Assembly: GCA_002751075.1 (NCBI GenBank)
Contig: NAOQ01000290.1
Coordinates: 26,137-86,735 of the forward strand
Source of the DNA: Ichthyophonus hoferi
Lineage: Eukaryota > Opisthokonta > Ichthyosporea > Ichthyophonida > Ichthyophonidae
DNA: 60,599 bases
Direction of reading: 5' to 3'
Made by a program: the position numbers and the translations under genes
The notes under the pieces: generated by a model
The model's database searches: none
Seen by the model: the letters and a program-made list of their open reading frames with translations, nothing else
Told to the model about the DNA's origin: nothing
Shown: piece by piece, positions 34,074 to 48,266 of the stretch
Numbering within the stretch: the first letter of the stretch is position 1
Layout of the letters: each line of letters begins with the position of its first letter

Positions 34074-35417
34074 ACTGGCATGACTCCGTCATAGAAGCAA
34101 TTTGTCACAGTTGGTCATTAGAAGCACTGACCACCAATGCTGTCTGCTTGACCGGCTGCAGTAGTAACATTTCAACTTCCCATACTCGCATATGATCGTG
34201 TTATACATACACAAATATACATACATCCATACGCATACCTATATATACGTAGGAACCTATATTCCTAATTTCTTTATTACTCTAGGAGATTACTTCTATT
34301 TAGATTAGTAATACTCTACAACTATCGTATGTTGGTTTCATGTTTTATTAAGAGTATGTCTTGCCTATCCCACTCCATTTATTCACAGTAACTATATAAG
34401 TGGATATTAAACTATAGCGTGTGAGATTATAGCTAGCTAGGGTGTACACCAGCAAGTTTTTCGCGGCTCGACTTCGAATTTGAAGAAATAAATAATGATA
34501 CAAATGTGGCATTTATCGCCATGTCCTTCTGGCTCCTCTTTAATTTTGTTTCCTTGTCTTGAAGTATGGATTTGGATTTGCCATAGTACCTTATCCGTCG
34601 ATTTCTCCATTGTATTTATACCTAGTCACTGCATATTGGTACAGTGTATTTATCTTTGTCAAATATAGGAGTGCATATATGTTGTACGTGTATTTTAATG
34701 TGGTTACAGGCCATACACTATTACTGCACGTGGTGTGCCAAACCATAATTATTATTACACATGTAGCCTGAGAAAATAGTTAGTGTAATCTATTGGTGTT
34801 AAATGGCAATCCAGCCAGTGTTAGAGGTCCTACGACTATATAATGGGTTGGCTCGGGCCCCACAAGGAAATTTGTTCCGATTGAATCTTTGTTCTAGGTA
34901 CAAAAAAGACTGTATAGCATTGTTATATATATATATATGTACACTAAAATAATATTTTGACAATGTCAATTAAAGATGCATAGATGAAATATTCATGTAG
35001 TGGCTGTTTGTATCATGCAAGCACAGTACGAATAATGTACAAATAATGGATGATATATCTAGCCTGTACCGGTAGATTGGACTATATACATGAACAAGAT
35101 TGTATGCTATAATATCAATTCATGCTTAATACTACACCACACAGTAGATTATGTATTACAATTCATCCAATATTCTAATCAATAGGCCATGCGATTATTA
35201 TTGCATAACTTAATAGCATGCACTGCCCACATAACATTACTATTTCTGGTAGAGATATGAGGCTGTTGATAAGCGACTGGGCAAGGACCAAGATACCAGA
35301 AAGGAGTAGTATTAACACTAGGATACTAGGTTTAACTTTAATTTACATACGAAGTGAACATGACATGTACTAGGTAGAGTAACCATGGGCCCACTCCCAG
35401 TATAGAGCATAGAATCC
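34074..35417. other. Intergenic, between convergent UBE2W and RPN1
   Basis: 3' ends of two convergent genes. No further gene recognised; a 70-codon hydrophobic frame at 34559-34771 lacks any supporting signal. Confidence 0.45.
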
Positions 35418-38400
35418 TTACTGGCTCTTCTTGTCGCTCGTGATGGGCTGTGCAAAGACAAACAAAAGTAGTATTAGTAATATGGTGTCAAACATCAACT
35501 CCCCTCTCCTTCTACTATGTACATGCATGTAGTACATAGGTTATTTGTTTGTACAGACATGATACAGCATAGATAGCCAGGATGGTAAAATAGTGCAGGA
35601 AACTGTGATACGCGGTACATAGGCTATATAAGCGTAGACACATTATGGTCCAAGGCAATGTCGTGTGAGAGGTAAAAGGACTAAACAAGCAAAACATTAT
35701 TGTTCAATAGTACATCCATATAAGGAAGTGTATAAGTGTGCAAGTACATAGCTCCTATAAATATGTATATGTATACCACAGTATAACCAAGTGTGCTAAT
35801 GGATGGAGTGGTAGTAGTAAAAATAAAGATGAGAAACTTACAGAGATGGAGAAATCTAATCTGACCCAGATAATAATGGCAAGGAACATGGTAAAGTAAA
35901 AGCCAATCAGCATAGCAGGTTCATAAACAATGGCCATTGGATCAAAATCATAAGTTATCTGTGTGGTTGAAAAAATTTCAAAGCCTGTCAGTAGGCATAT
36001 CATTACATCTATGAGTGTGTCAAATAGTAATGCACAATCATACAATATATATAGCATAGTAAATACGAAGATGATTAATGTAACAGGTTATAATATATAT
36101 TTTAAAAAAAAATACGTACATAAAGCATTGTCCCTATAAGCTAAAGTTTGGGTGCAATGCCAATGGCGGCTACATATATGCAAAGACACAACTGGTAGAT
36201 AAGTATATATAAGGCTAGGATCAGAGCGAGAGAGAACAAAAGTAATAGAAAGAAAATAATACCTCAAAATCAGTAATAATATCATGGACAATGTTGGATT
36301 TAGTAACCACTACAGTGGGGCGGCCTACAGTGTCCAAGTATGTAGTCTTGAACTCACGAGACTCGCTATCCATAGGGTACTTGTACTTAAAAACAATATT
36401 GCTGTAATCACCCACATCTTGGTTAGGAGATATATATGAATGGAATAACCCACCATCTTATAAAATTGAATATCAGACCAGTGTGCTAGTGTAGCTGAAA
36501 AGGATAATAGGCATGATCGTGGTATCTTATACGGAGCAAGGAACCTTAACTTTCTTGCTATACATGTGCTTATTAGCAGTTATTTGGTATTAACTTGAAA
36601 TACAATGGTACTACCTACAAATAAATAGGCAAATCCAATGGCGAACTAGGTTTTGAATTGTTTGACCCTGGTCATGGTATAGCTAAAATATATTCAACGT
36701 ACGCGTTTATCATAGTAATAGTTTATAATTTTTAAGTTACAAATTGATTGTCCAATAACGGACATTTATCTAGATTAAAATATTTATATCCATAAATGGT
36801 TTCTTATCTAACGAAGTATGGACAATAAAAAGCCTCTCAAATGCCTTACGCCGCTAATTAATAAAATCATTCTATAGGCCCTTTGATTAATAACCTAGTT
36901 GTAAGAGCTAATCAGACACAAAAATGTCCCTTCGCTCCTAGTCAAACCCCCTATGTAGTCACGTGTAGTACAACAATAATACCCTTAGTTGAAATACCAT
37001 CCATCCATCATAATGCTTTCTGGGATAAAAAATTAAAAACTAAAATAATTAAGTAACTATACAACTATACAGCATATGAAAAAGTGTACAATACAAACAG
37101 CAGGAAAGTTCAAATACCAACTACAGAAATCAATTTATATTTGAACATATGCATTTCTTTACAGCAAAATACAATATACATACATATATCGGAGGAAAGA
37201 GGAGTACGCCTATACATAAGTGAGTGAAAATGCATGTACATTTAAGACCAATTGGCCATAGGATAATGTAAATGATATCATACTTATAACTTGTGAATCC
37301 CTGACAGCAATCCCATTTATAACCTATCAGACCATTGCTGATTTTGATTTTAAAATAGCTTTATACATTGAGAATTAAGACTATGGTGTAGTGCTGGCAT
37401 GCTTATATATGGATATGAGTATACATAATATGCCAAAACAATATATAATAAGAGGTACTGTTACACTACGCACCTGGCGCCTTCAGGCACGGTGACCTTG
37501 AGAGTAAATTGATCAATCACCAGGTTGGGCATGACGTTACTAACAAGAGGCATGGCCACCGAGTATGAATTTCCTAATGATGAAGGCGGTCGACCAATAG
37601 ATTGCACTGTTAGTCTTGCTCTCCCCTCTGTATCTTATTCATACCTTCATCACCATAGATAAACCAATTAAATAATGTATAAGTGCATGGTAATGATCAA
37701 GTCCATGTACAGCACTATCAATGCGTGTAGACATGTATCATATATCTCAAACAAACCACGATAATTGGTTATGATCATACTATCAAAAGCGGTCATACAA
37801 TAAATTAAGCACATGTGTGTGTGCATACATACATACATATATACAGGTACATATATATACCTGAGTGACTGAGGTAGTTAGACAGAGGCAGGGTGTAGTT
37901 CAACATATAGTCGTATTTCCAGCCTCCAAACATGGGAAATCTTGGAACCAAGTGCACATTTAAAGTGTTTTTGGTCTTAAACATAGCACTGCAGATACCA
38001 AACAATAATATATATATATATATATATTAGTATCTATGTAAACCAGGCTTTTTCACACCCAGTACTTGATCAAATATACATAAGTGAAAGTTCTCTCTTA
38101 TATTCTGTGATTATATTTGTTAAATCGCTGTGAAGTTCTTTGTTAATCATATCCCAGTGTTTATGCGAGCCTGTCCCTATTGTACACTTTACCGCAACCT
38201 ATCGCACACAACCCCTCAATTCTCTATAAGATTACCACTGGTGGAAGATATCATAACCAAGCACGTCATATAGACAGGGAAAAGAGAAAGCACTCACCTG
38301 GTAGTTACATTTCCAACTTGATCTCTGTAGTCAACATCCCTAGCCTTGCCAGGTAGTTTGGTGATCCAGCTCTTGATCACACCAGGGGCTGAAGGAGAGT

Positions 38401-41400
38401 ATAGTGAAAGGAATGAGATATGACAGAGAGAGAAAGGGGAAAGAATGGTAATGGATCAAAATGGAAAATCGGAAAAGAAAAGAGACGGTCAGGGTATAAT
38501 GCGAGTAAATGTACATGTAGATAATCCCCCAAAGAATAAACAATGCATGCTCTTGTCAAAGTGTCTATGGATCAAATTCTACTTATACTTATGTTTGTAT
38601 TACTGCTTAATTTTTTGGCGTTCAATATTTCCGTGACTATATAAAACCAAATATATATAATAAAAATATGATGTAACATGAGTTTTATATAGATTACAAA
38701 TTATCAAATGTAGATACAAATAGCAAAGACACTTAATTGCGACATGACTATGGTATACATACGATTAGGATTGGTGGTGTAATCCAAACGAGAAAAGTGA
38801 CCCTTCAAAGAAGCACCATCAGCAATAACCTTTACAATGTCGTTAACCATGATACGTGACCAGTGAGACACTGTAATCTCCCTTGTCATCTACATGGATA
38901 TGAACATATGTGGTTGTTAGTGTGTGTGGATATGTGGGTGTTGAGGCCCGGGCTTGGCAAGTAATAATTGGTGTAACAATCATAATAACAATAAGTAAGA
39001 ATAAACCCAATGCTATGATTATTTGGGTGGATATGTATGTATTAATGCTTAAGGGGGTAGCTGTTGGACGAATAACTCTTGTCTTAGTACTTGATTTAAT
39101 GGCCCTATGTGTATATATGTAAGAAAGCATCTCTATCATGTGTATACACTGCCCTTGAAGATAAAAACAGGGGCCTGTAAATAAATATAGAATGATATAA
39201 ATCTAACCATGTGTTTCCATACATGTATTCCATGTGTATCTGTATGCGCACAACTGTGCCTATGCAATACTTCTTAATACTTCATTGGTCTAAAAAGACA
39301 TCAATAATAAAATGATATGTTGTACAACATGGCACACACTACCTCATAGATAGTGATATGAGGGACATCACTCGCGAAGTGAACCTTCACAAAGCCAGTA
39401 GTGTAGGGAGATATGGCAGCACTGGATGCAAGGCGCAGCTATGGTGAATGGTGTATGGGGTCCGCATAGGGTAAAATGTGTTAGTGTAGTAAGGATATCA
39501 ATGTCTTTGGAGAATCTTTTATTGCATTTTTGAGCCAATCTACACCTGAACTATATCATGTTAAAACCATAATGGCAAACTCGTTCTATCCTTTTTGTCC
39601 AACACGTGATATAGAAAAGGTGAACTATCGTGCTTATGAGGGCATATGGGATGATAGAAGTTAAAGAGTGGTGGAGAAAAATCAAGCAAAGTAAAGTAAG
39701 AAAATACTAATTGAACTGCAAGAGATGTGGCGGGAGAGAGAAAACCAAACGACTGAAACAGTATTATAATCTACAGCCCAAACCCTTAGTACTTCAATAT
39801 TCACTGCATATAGAGTGATAACACACCTGATTCCTACTAACCACACCTGCTCCAGAATTGGTCTCGTGGGACTCAAAATTCAGAGGAACTTGAATCAAAG
39901 TGGTCTGTTTGGCCACAGTATATGGAGAGAAGAAGTAGTTGCTTCCTGTGTAAACCATGTACTGTCTTTCCCCTTGGGAGATCTCGCTGGGATATGCTAC
40001 CTGGCCATGGATGACTGTTGAGCGCACCTGTACCATTGTAGGATCAACAGGTCAATGCATGTATAGACTGAGATCGACCATTACATTGCATTTCTCTTTA
40101 TTATCGAATTGTCTTTTAAAATGGCACATACGGTAGATCAGTATGCTTATAGCCGCTTCAATTAAAGTATGGACTAGTATTCTCCCGGTCTTCCTTTTCT
40201 TTCTTTTCAGAATGATAAATGATATGTTGTAGCCACCAGATACTAATAAACCAAGCAATATTTCTTGTATCATATAGATCCCATCCCATCACATCTTTCT
40301 TTCACTAGTCCTAAACCAAGCCCATGGTCCTAGCGTTGAAATCGCACAGCCATAATAGTATATACATGTGATAGAAGACAAAAATACACAAATAAGATAT
40401 ATCTCAGAGGGTAGCAAGTGTAAATGTAGACTAAAGGTATGTCACTTCGTTGTTGACCATATATTATATGTAACAGAGTAGGCCATCATTTGATCTTTAC
40501 TATGTCACCCTTATTAAAGCATTTATGCTAATTCAGCAGCTGTTAATAAAATATCATGGACTTTGGTGTTTTTAATCGACGTGAGAGTCAATCAAAAATC
40601 CTGATGCCTATATTAACCACGTTGGGAAAGTCAATAAGAAACGTATATAGCTGCAGCCCTGTGTATCTTAAATACACGTGCTGATAGAGATGCACAAACA
40701 TCTAGGAAGGAATATTTTGTATAAAAGAAGTGACAATAGTATACTGCAGGTCACATGAATCTCTTTCCTTCAAAGGATAAGCACGTGTAATGAAAAACAT
40801 CCAGGGTGAATCTTTCCGTAGCATGGAAAGATCTTGGGACCTAGAGTCTTCAGAGATAAATAATAATAATAATAATAATTGGGGTTCTTTGTACATTTCA
40901 ACTAGTTGTAAATAGATATCGTGGTACATGATATGATTATGATGGTTTATTGATGTAACATAAGATCATCTGAGAGTATAAAGGTGTAATCCAGACTCTG
41001 TCTACAAAAACAACATATGTATCCCTATATTCCAAAACACTACATGCAGTATTAGCATATATGCGAAGGCTGTTAAAGTAATAAAACACACATATATATG
41101 AGGGATGGCTTACCAAGATACTTGTGGTTTCCTTAGGCTGCAAAGTTGTCGCTAATTTGATTGAAAATACATGTGCACCTCTACAGTAAGAAGCCATTGT
41201 CAGTATGAGTACATTCTAACCCCCACATATATTAATTAAATATACCCCTCGATATGTCCTGAAAAACACCCATTGTAGACCTCGCTCTAACTAGTTGAGC
41301 TATAAATTAAAAGTTACTCTCATTTGGATTGTATTTTATACTCTTTGCCTATCTTCCCTTCAATTCTAATTTACATTTAATATTCATATCTTTTTGTATC

Positions 41401-42546
41401 TTCAGTGTGGGATATGTGAAAAGCAGGCCTATATCCTTGCGCCCTTCGCTTATGCCAAGTAGATGGCGTAAATATATATATATAGAACCAAATGCATGTG
41501 AACATATCAAAAGGAAGAAACGGTGTAGTTAAACTTCCTTGGCTTGCAATATACTACTGCAAACACCTTATACCCTGTGGAATACATATATATACTATTT
41601 ATAAAAGAAATTTATAATTAGAAATAAAGCCAAAGAGGGGGCCTCTTACTCGGGTACACCTGCATCATTCTCCACGGGGGTAAGGATACGCCCATTTTTT
41701 TGATGAATCACACGGATAGCAGCATAGTCTCCTACCGTCAACTTCTCAAATGCTACCTTGACATGAGTGACCTGGAGCAAGGTTTACACTATATTTATAT
41801 CTCTACTATAACTAGTAGCTTCAGACCAATATATATACCAACACTTTCCCAGGCCTAGCTAATGGCATTAAAATCGTAGTTAAAAATAGCGTGCTATTGA
41901 AAAAGAAAAGAAAATAAAGAAAATAAAGAAAATAAAGAGAATCTTTACACATGAACTATCGTAAACCCGGTACTCAGGCTTCATAGCGCACGGCAATTCT
42001 CTGCAAAAACATAAAATACTAAATAATAAAATGCCTTAGCTACACATAAACTACGACGTATGAGGAGCATGTAGGTGAAAAGCAATGCTGTAAACATAAA
42101 TAAGGCAACAGTAAGCATACTTCACGTTACCAATAAAAAATATTGCATGCTTGAGGTGTATATATCATGCAATAAATACAAAAGACTTAAATACTATGAG
42201 TATCTAAATATTTATTTATTGTGAATGGTTTCTCCTGGAGCACAACAGTCCCGCCATCCCCCTTCCCAAAACATACCATTATTATTCACATTCTACTCTT
42301 CCCTCTTTTTAACTCCCTCTAATAAGCACTTAAACCCTGCTCATACTAATATTACCCTCCCCAACTCCACACACATATAAGTACAGGGGGAAATCATACA
42401 GCCTCCTCGCCATTGTTGGTGATCGTAATGTTGGATTTAGTCTTAACCAACTGGGTAGTGAGGTCAATAGTCCGGTCTACGGACAAAGAAAGGTCCGCGG
42501 CCGCAAACGCCACCGCTGCAAAAAGTGCAGCTACCCTAAACAACAT
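35418..42546 (-). CDS. RPN1: RPN1/OST1: ribophorin I, oligosaccharyltransferase subunit
   Basis: Type I ER membrane subunit of the oligosaccharyltransferase that N-glycosylates nascent proteins. Exons (high to low): 42400-42546, 41949-42000, 41650-41771, 41114-41180, 39827-40027, 39343-39438, 38763-38889, 38298-38388, 37861-37988, 37474-37573, 36263-36401, 35842-35958, 35418-35447. About 472 aa (yeast Ost1 476). Signal peptide LFRVAALFAAVAFAAA, then SVDRTIDLTTQLVK. Family marks: GERQYMVYTGSNYFFSPY, ITVSHWSRIMVND, GHFSRLDY, VDYRDQVGNVTT, PRFPMFGGWKYDYML, VPEGASNIVFKYKYP, TTYLDTVGRPTVVV. One membrane span (MLIGFYFTMFLAIIIWVRLD), then ISPITSDKKSQ and stop. The long cytosolic coiled coil of vertebrate RPN1 is absent, and KKSQ fits a C-terminal dilysine ER-retrieval signal. 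The exon 1-2 junction is out of phase by two bases, so a small exon is missing from this model or a base is wrong. Confidence 0.93.
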
Positions 42547-45500
42547 AATAAAAGGTAGAGATAAAGAATGGAATTTATGTTGTAACCAAAATTCTCCCTT
42601 AAGTGTAAAACGTACTTGACATTTTAGTAGCCGCCCGGCCTACAATAACAAACATTTCCGACACTGTGAAAATTGAATATAAGGGGTTACTTTCATATTT
42701 ACTTAATAAATTTAATATAATTATGGGGGTCTTTTAGTTTGAAAAGTTGGAATTTTCAAAATGAGTCGTAATTGGTTGCTATGGCTTCATAATCTATGTA
42801 CAAATATGCGTCTAATAGTAGGGAGAATATAATTGGTCTATATGGCCCGTACGGCGATTAATAAGCAAAAGAACATGAAACAATATTTCTCTTTGGAAGA
42901 AACAACTGGGCTTCTAGGACAAAAAAAAAGACTTGAATTATGAACATGCAAAAGTAATAATATTCTTGCAACTGCCCATCATTTTTTGATGTTTAATAAT
43001 AAATTTCAAAACAAAATGTGTTGTTATGGAATGGTGGTGTTCAAGAAATGCAATACGGCTTGTTTGTGTTAATAGAAAAGTAAAGTAACAGTAGCATAAC
43101 ACCGTAAGCTCTGAAAGTACTGTATATGAAGTTATTATTTGTCAATCTATTCTATGATTCGTCAATCTTTCATACCGAGCACGAATATAATGTCCAGGAA
43201 ATATTGTACTGTTGGTATACCTTAATCATTTATCTGAATTTTAGATTAATTAACCCGCGCCATTCTGTGCTTTACAGTATACCAAAAAATTCCACTTCAT
43301 TTGATTTACCTTCACCATATGTATTGGTTTATCGGTTGATCTTAATAAGAAACTGGAAAATTATGACGATAGGCCAAGTCTTGCTGGAAATTGTAATTCT
43401 AATGCACTCCTTTTCTACTAGGAGCATACTAAAGAAAAGACATACATACTGTCAGAAAAATGCGAGGCACAGTGGGGTCGACAAGTGAAATGTAAATAGT
43501 TGCCAAACAGTGGGAAGTAATTCAAATTAAAGTCTTTGTGACTTAATAAACAGTCTACTATCTGGTGGTAATCTCAATTGGAGTATAAAATGGGCTTCTT
43601 CAAGCTCTTCATTATAATTTTAAAGATTCCAGCCTCTATTGTACTTTTGGTCCATGTAGTACCGCCAGTTATTAAATACAATATTTATAATTTATTGTAT
43701 ATTTTGCTTGTTATACTTTGGGCATTGAATTGGAATGTAATTAGTAGTGGTTTTTGAATTTCTAAAATAAAAACAAGTACTTTTCCACTGAGTTTGGTGG
43801 TTGAATCTCAAAGAATGTAAGTAAGCTATTTCAAAGTTACATTACATTGTGGATTTTAACTTGAACTATAATCTATAATTTTTTAAAGCTCATTGTAATG
43901 TAGAGAAGAATTTTCGGTTAATTGTAAAAAAAATTAAAAAGTGTGACATTAATGTGCTTGTTAGCAAGTTGAAAACACACTTTCCCAGTAAATATGTGAA
44001 AATGTATTTTTCATAAAATAAATACGCATGATTTGAGTTTTTTTTTTTTGTATCTATAAAATTTCCTAAAAGAAACTTTGGTTTTAATAGTGTAAACAAT
44101 TTTTTTGACCGATTGTTTTCCCTGTTCTGTTACATACTGCTTAGTGTTTAAATGCGGCCTTAAATTTATTTTCGTGTAGTAGGACTAGTAAATGCTGGCT
44201 TTATTGAATACTTCTAAAAACGCATTAATGCTATGAGCATTAGCAGCCTGAGATGGAAATATTTGTACAATTTATCTGCGTAATAGTTTCCCAATCTAAT
44301 ACTTCATCTAGCTTTACAAATCCCACATGGTTTGGGGTTTACTTTGGATTGAGGCATAGTAATTTATTCAAACTTTACTTCCTTCTTCACTTATCTCAGC
44401 CTACATCAATTCAAGCCACCTATTTAAGGCTGAACTCAATATTAGTCTCAACATCTTTTTAGCAGTTACACGATATATGCATTTTCGTCATATATGGGTA
44501 AATAAATTTAATTACAATACTCATGCCAGGAGTAGTTAAAAAAGACTTCATTGTAATATCAACAAACAAATTAACTCTAAATATTAAGTAAAATATCAAT
44601 CCGTATTATTTATTTATCTCTAAATTTATACATTCTGTGCATAGTCCGTATTTATTATGTTATTGGGATTAATATATCAACTTGCCCAATTAAGCATACT
44701 TGAGTCCTAGTCGCTACTACAAACTAATAACTGCTCATAACACTTCCATTAACTATTAAACTCAATGGTATTCTATTATATATCGTAAGGGAGCTATTAG
44801 TTCAATATGTTTCTTACCGGCTTACCTAATCAAATTAGAATGCGATATATAATTAAACTAATCTAAGTATATATTGAGCTGTAACACGTGAACTATTTCA
44901 AAAAGTTTATTATTGTTTCCTAAAGTATTTATTATGTAACTGGCGTTGTTTGTTTATTTAAGTTAATTGTCTATAATTAATTACTCAGTAACTGTACACT
45001 TATGAGAAAATGTAGGATCATATTTATGCAAATTGATTGGCGCGGCCACAACCTTATGCCAATTAATTTAGTGTGACGAATAACACATACACTTATCTTA
45101 TATTACCTTCCTTGGCACAAATAGAATATCTTTATTAAGATCACTAGCATCTATATATAATTACCTATCAGAAGCCTTCATGCGGATAAAAGCAAGGTAC
45201 TAAAGAAATCCTTATGCAAAGTAGAAAGGACTGATTTAAAAATAAGAGTTGTGCATTAAAGCATCATAATGTTAGACCTTTGAATAGCCGTACTCTGCAG
45301 GTGTATTAAATCTATATTCTAGATACAGAAATGTTATTACGACAATAGTATTGTGCTTAATCAAAAAATTATTTCAAAAGTCTTTAAGTAATTTAAACTT
45401 GAAACTAATTAAGATATTCCACAATAAGTAAGACGGTAATTATTATCTAAGATGGTTGAAGTCTCAGTGAAGATGAATGCCAAAGCTAAGTAAGTGAATT

Positions 45501-48186
45501 CGTACAGAAGACTAGCATCCAGTAGGCAACAATAGTGATATCACCATGGAGGTCATTCCTTGAGCAACTACACTTACAAAAATAAGTTCTTCAAATTTCA
45601 GCAACTTTTGTTAAATAGTAAAATATGGTTAGTTAATGAGATTAGTATCTATTTACATAATAAGGTTATCGTATGGTCGCTGTAATATTCATCATAAATC
45701 ATTATATAATTAAACAACCAGAAGCTTGCGTAATATCTAATCCAGACCCAGATTTGGAGGTGAATTACTGAACAATCTCGGAACTCTTAGAATAACCAAG
45801 ATAATGTATAGACTAAATAGTTAGTAACTTACCATTATGTCATTAAAAACCCAGCACATGCTAACTACTTATAATACGAGCTAACATGGGCATGAATGTA
45901 GGATTATGAAATATTCAATATAGAAAGTGCTATATTTGGAAAGTATAGAAAGGTTCTGTCTGAGACAGATCGGGGGGGCGACTCTTGACTCTGTGGTGAT
46001 CGTTAATAAAGGCTACATAATTTTTATCTTGAGTTCTCTAGTTGCAATAGTCTGCTGCCACCCTAAGAATGGGTGAAAAAGTTACTACACAGACTAAAAT
46101 CAACATTACTAAGGTCTGTCTTTACACTAGCCAGATTCCGGGTTTATAACTTATAGCTGGTAGAGAGAATAATCCTGGTTGTCTACTCTATATAATGCGA
46201 AACGTATCTCTACTTGCGCCCTTGTAATATATGTTCAATCTACAGTGCTTCAAGCCAAACCTTAATTCTTTCTTCCCTCCCATATTCTCCAGGATAACAG
46301 TCACTACTCCTTCCCTCCTGATCAACTTAAAATTCACTATATCAATCCTTATCAAGCTATTAAATCAACTCTGAGACAGATAGGTGGCTATCCAACTGAT
46401 CAATAATAATGTGCTTGATACGGGCCTTGAATCTAGACTATCCAAAGTACATATATTGGATTTAATATGTTAACCATCAAAAAAACTCGGTAGATAATTA
46501 TAAAGATTAACATAGGAAAAGAAGTAGAATTACATTATATCGTCAGCACCTGACCCAGGCAATAAATAAACCCACATTGCAGATTGTTCTAAGTCTTCCC
46601 AATACAGGGGATATTAACAGAAAGCACTAATATGAAAGAGATTCTCAACTTCATCCATATATATATATATATAGAGGTGAACTATTATCGAGTACAATTG
46701 AGTTATTCATAGCTAATAGATTGACTTGGTATGGCAGCCAATTCTAACCACAGGGAGATAGACAGACTATCAAGCTCATTCCCCTTCCTTATTCTTTCCC
46801 CCTAAACCCAGACTAACAACAACATGCACTGAGAGTGAGCTGGAAAATCCGCAAGGAATGCTATCGGCTAATCTATCCTATCTATCTAAAGGCGATCAAT
46901 TGAAACAATCCCGATCGTTTTCATTACACATACAGACACTTTCCTACCACTGAGCCATTTTCAATTGATATATTTTTCTATTGCGTAGATTAACAAATAA
47001 CAAATGAAAATGAACGTAGAATACCTCTTATTCCTGCTTGTTTTGCACTAATTAGACCTAGACCTTAACGTTCGCTTGGTTAATGTTCAAAATTCTATTT
47101 CTTACCTCAAACACAAGCAGGATAGAGTTCAGTTAGTTAAAGTGTTTTGTCCAACGAAATATAGAGTGTGGATTCCCTACTTACCTGTACAGGGCTACAT
47201 TCATATATGGAACTGAACAAATAAGAAACATTGATTGGCGTTTTCTCTTTCATGTCGCCTCAGGCGTGGTGAGTATTTAGACCCAGGGGAAATGTGTGAA
47301 AACATGCCCCTTCACCATTGGTTAGAGGTTAGAGGTTAGAGGTTGTGGTTATTATACTTATTTAGTATTATCTATTATCTTCTTAACGACCAATGTTTCG
47401 AATGTAAACAGGCCATGAACACTGTCAAGAGTGTTTCTTCTGACAGTTTCAGAATTACGATGCTTGCCAATTTTTCCAAGCATAAATATATCAAACATAC
47501 CTATATACATACAACTATAGGCACAGACATAATTGTAAGCAATCATGCAATTTCAATTTAGTTCACCAACATATTCTACAGTAATAATTTCCACACACAC
47601 AAGGCTTTTCTTGAATTAGTACAATACTGAGAGAATCAACCATGTCATAGTATGAACTGTATTTAGATGTTTACTATGCTTGCAACGGAAGTACTAGACT
47701 GAACCTCTCCCACTTATTGCCACTTCCTGTAGTATATTTGGTTAAATAAAACTATAGGCAAAGACAACTAACTCTTGATCTGGGGTCTTACCTGTTGTTG
47801 TATGCCTGTTTTATAACGTTGTCAGTCTCATTTAATAGATGCATTTGTATTTCCTACACCCTAGTTGCAGTGTGTCTCGGATTCTTTTTTCCAAAACATG
47901 TACATTCTTCTCGAGACTAAAAGTTAATATACGGTGGAATATTAACTATGACTGTGGATAGTCAGTCATCTTTGACTACAAAATTTATAAATTTATATTC
48001 TGTGTGTATTACCAAGAAAATTGTATACATAAAGGTGTAAGAAGTACATGAGTTGGTGCGATACCAATACCTTCATAGAAGGAAACTTTTTTATAAGATT
48101 GATAAGGAGAGAGTTAACTGAAGAAGGAAAGAGGATATCATTAATAAGATATACCTCCTATCACTTTCACCTGCAGCCAATAAAAC
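42547..48186. other. Long intergenic region, no gene recognised
   Basis: Between the divergent RPN1 and MED12. The longest frame (43126-43488, 120 codons) is AT-driven, hydrophobic and motif-free. The stretch 44000-47000 has no repeat or coding signal I can name. (GGTTAGA)3 sits at about 47322-47344, just after a CCATTGG box. A block at 45950-46080 with a G-run and AATAAA-like spacing looks vaguely LTR-like but has no partner in the window. Confidence 0.5.
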
Positions 48187-48266
48187 ATGAGTGCAGAAGA
48201 GGCCTGGACCTTTCCAGAGGCACGTCGCAATGTCATCTTCAAGGCTCCTAGGAAGGATTTACACCG
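48187..48266 (+). CDS. MED12: Candidate first exon of MED12
   Basis: ATG followed by SAEEAWTFPEARRNV and IFKAPRKDLH, then a donor CCG|GTCTGT. The same unusual GTCTGT donor is used after the secure MED12 exon ending at 53118. Phase 2 matches the next exon, which starts with a single C, giving ...DLHR|NGQLG; human MED12 has ...PLKRPRLG at this point. The upstream two thirds of the exon has no clear counterpart, so another first exon is possible. Confidence 0.5.

Noticed and set aside
43126-43488. 120-codon plus-strand frame between RPN1 and MED12
   Set aside because: AT-rich, hydrophobic composition, no motif, no splice or polyadenylation context; expected by chance in this base composition.
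45452-45489. Possible short first exon MVEVSVKMNAKA followed by GTAAGTG
   Set aside because: No downstream partner exon with matching phase was found before MED12, so only a donor-like coincidence can be claimed.
45950-46080. LTR-like block with AATAAAG and a terminal C/A-rich end
   Set aside because: No second copy, primer-binding site or retroelement gene found near it.
47322-47344. (GGTTAGA)3 as an interstitial telomeric repeat
   Set aside because: Three copies of a seven-base unit that is not TTAGGG; treated as a short tandem repeat.
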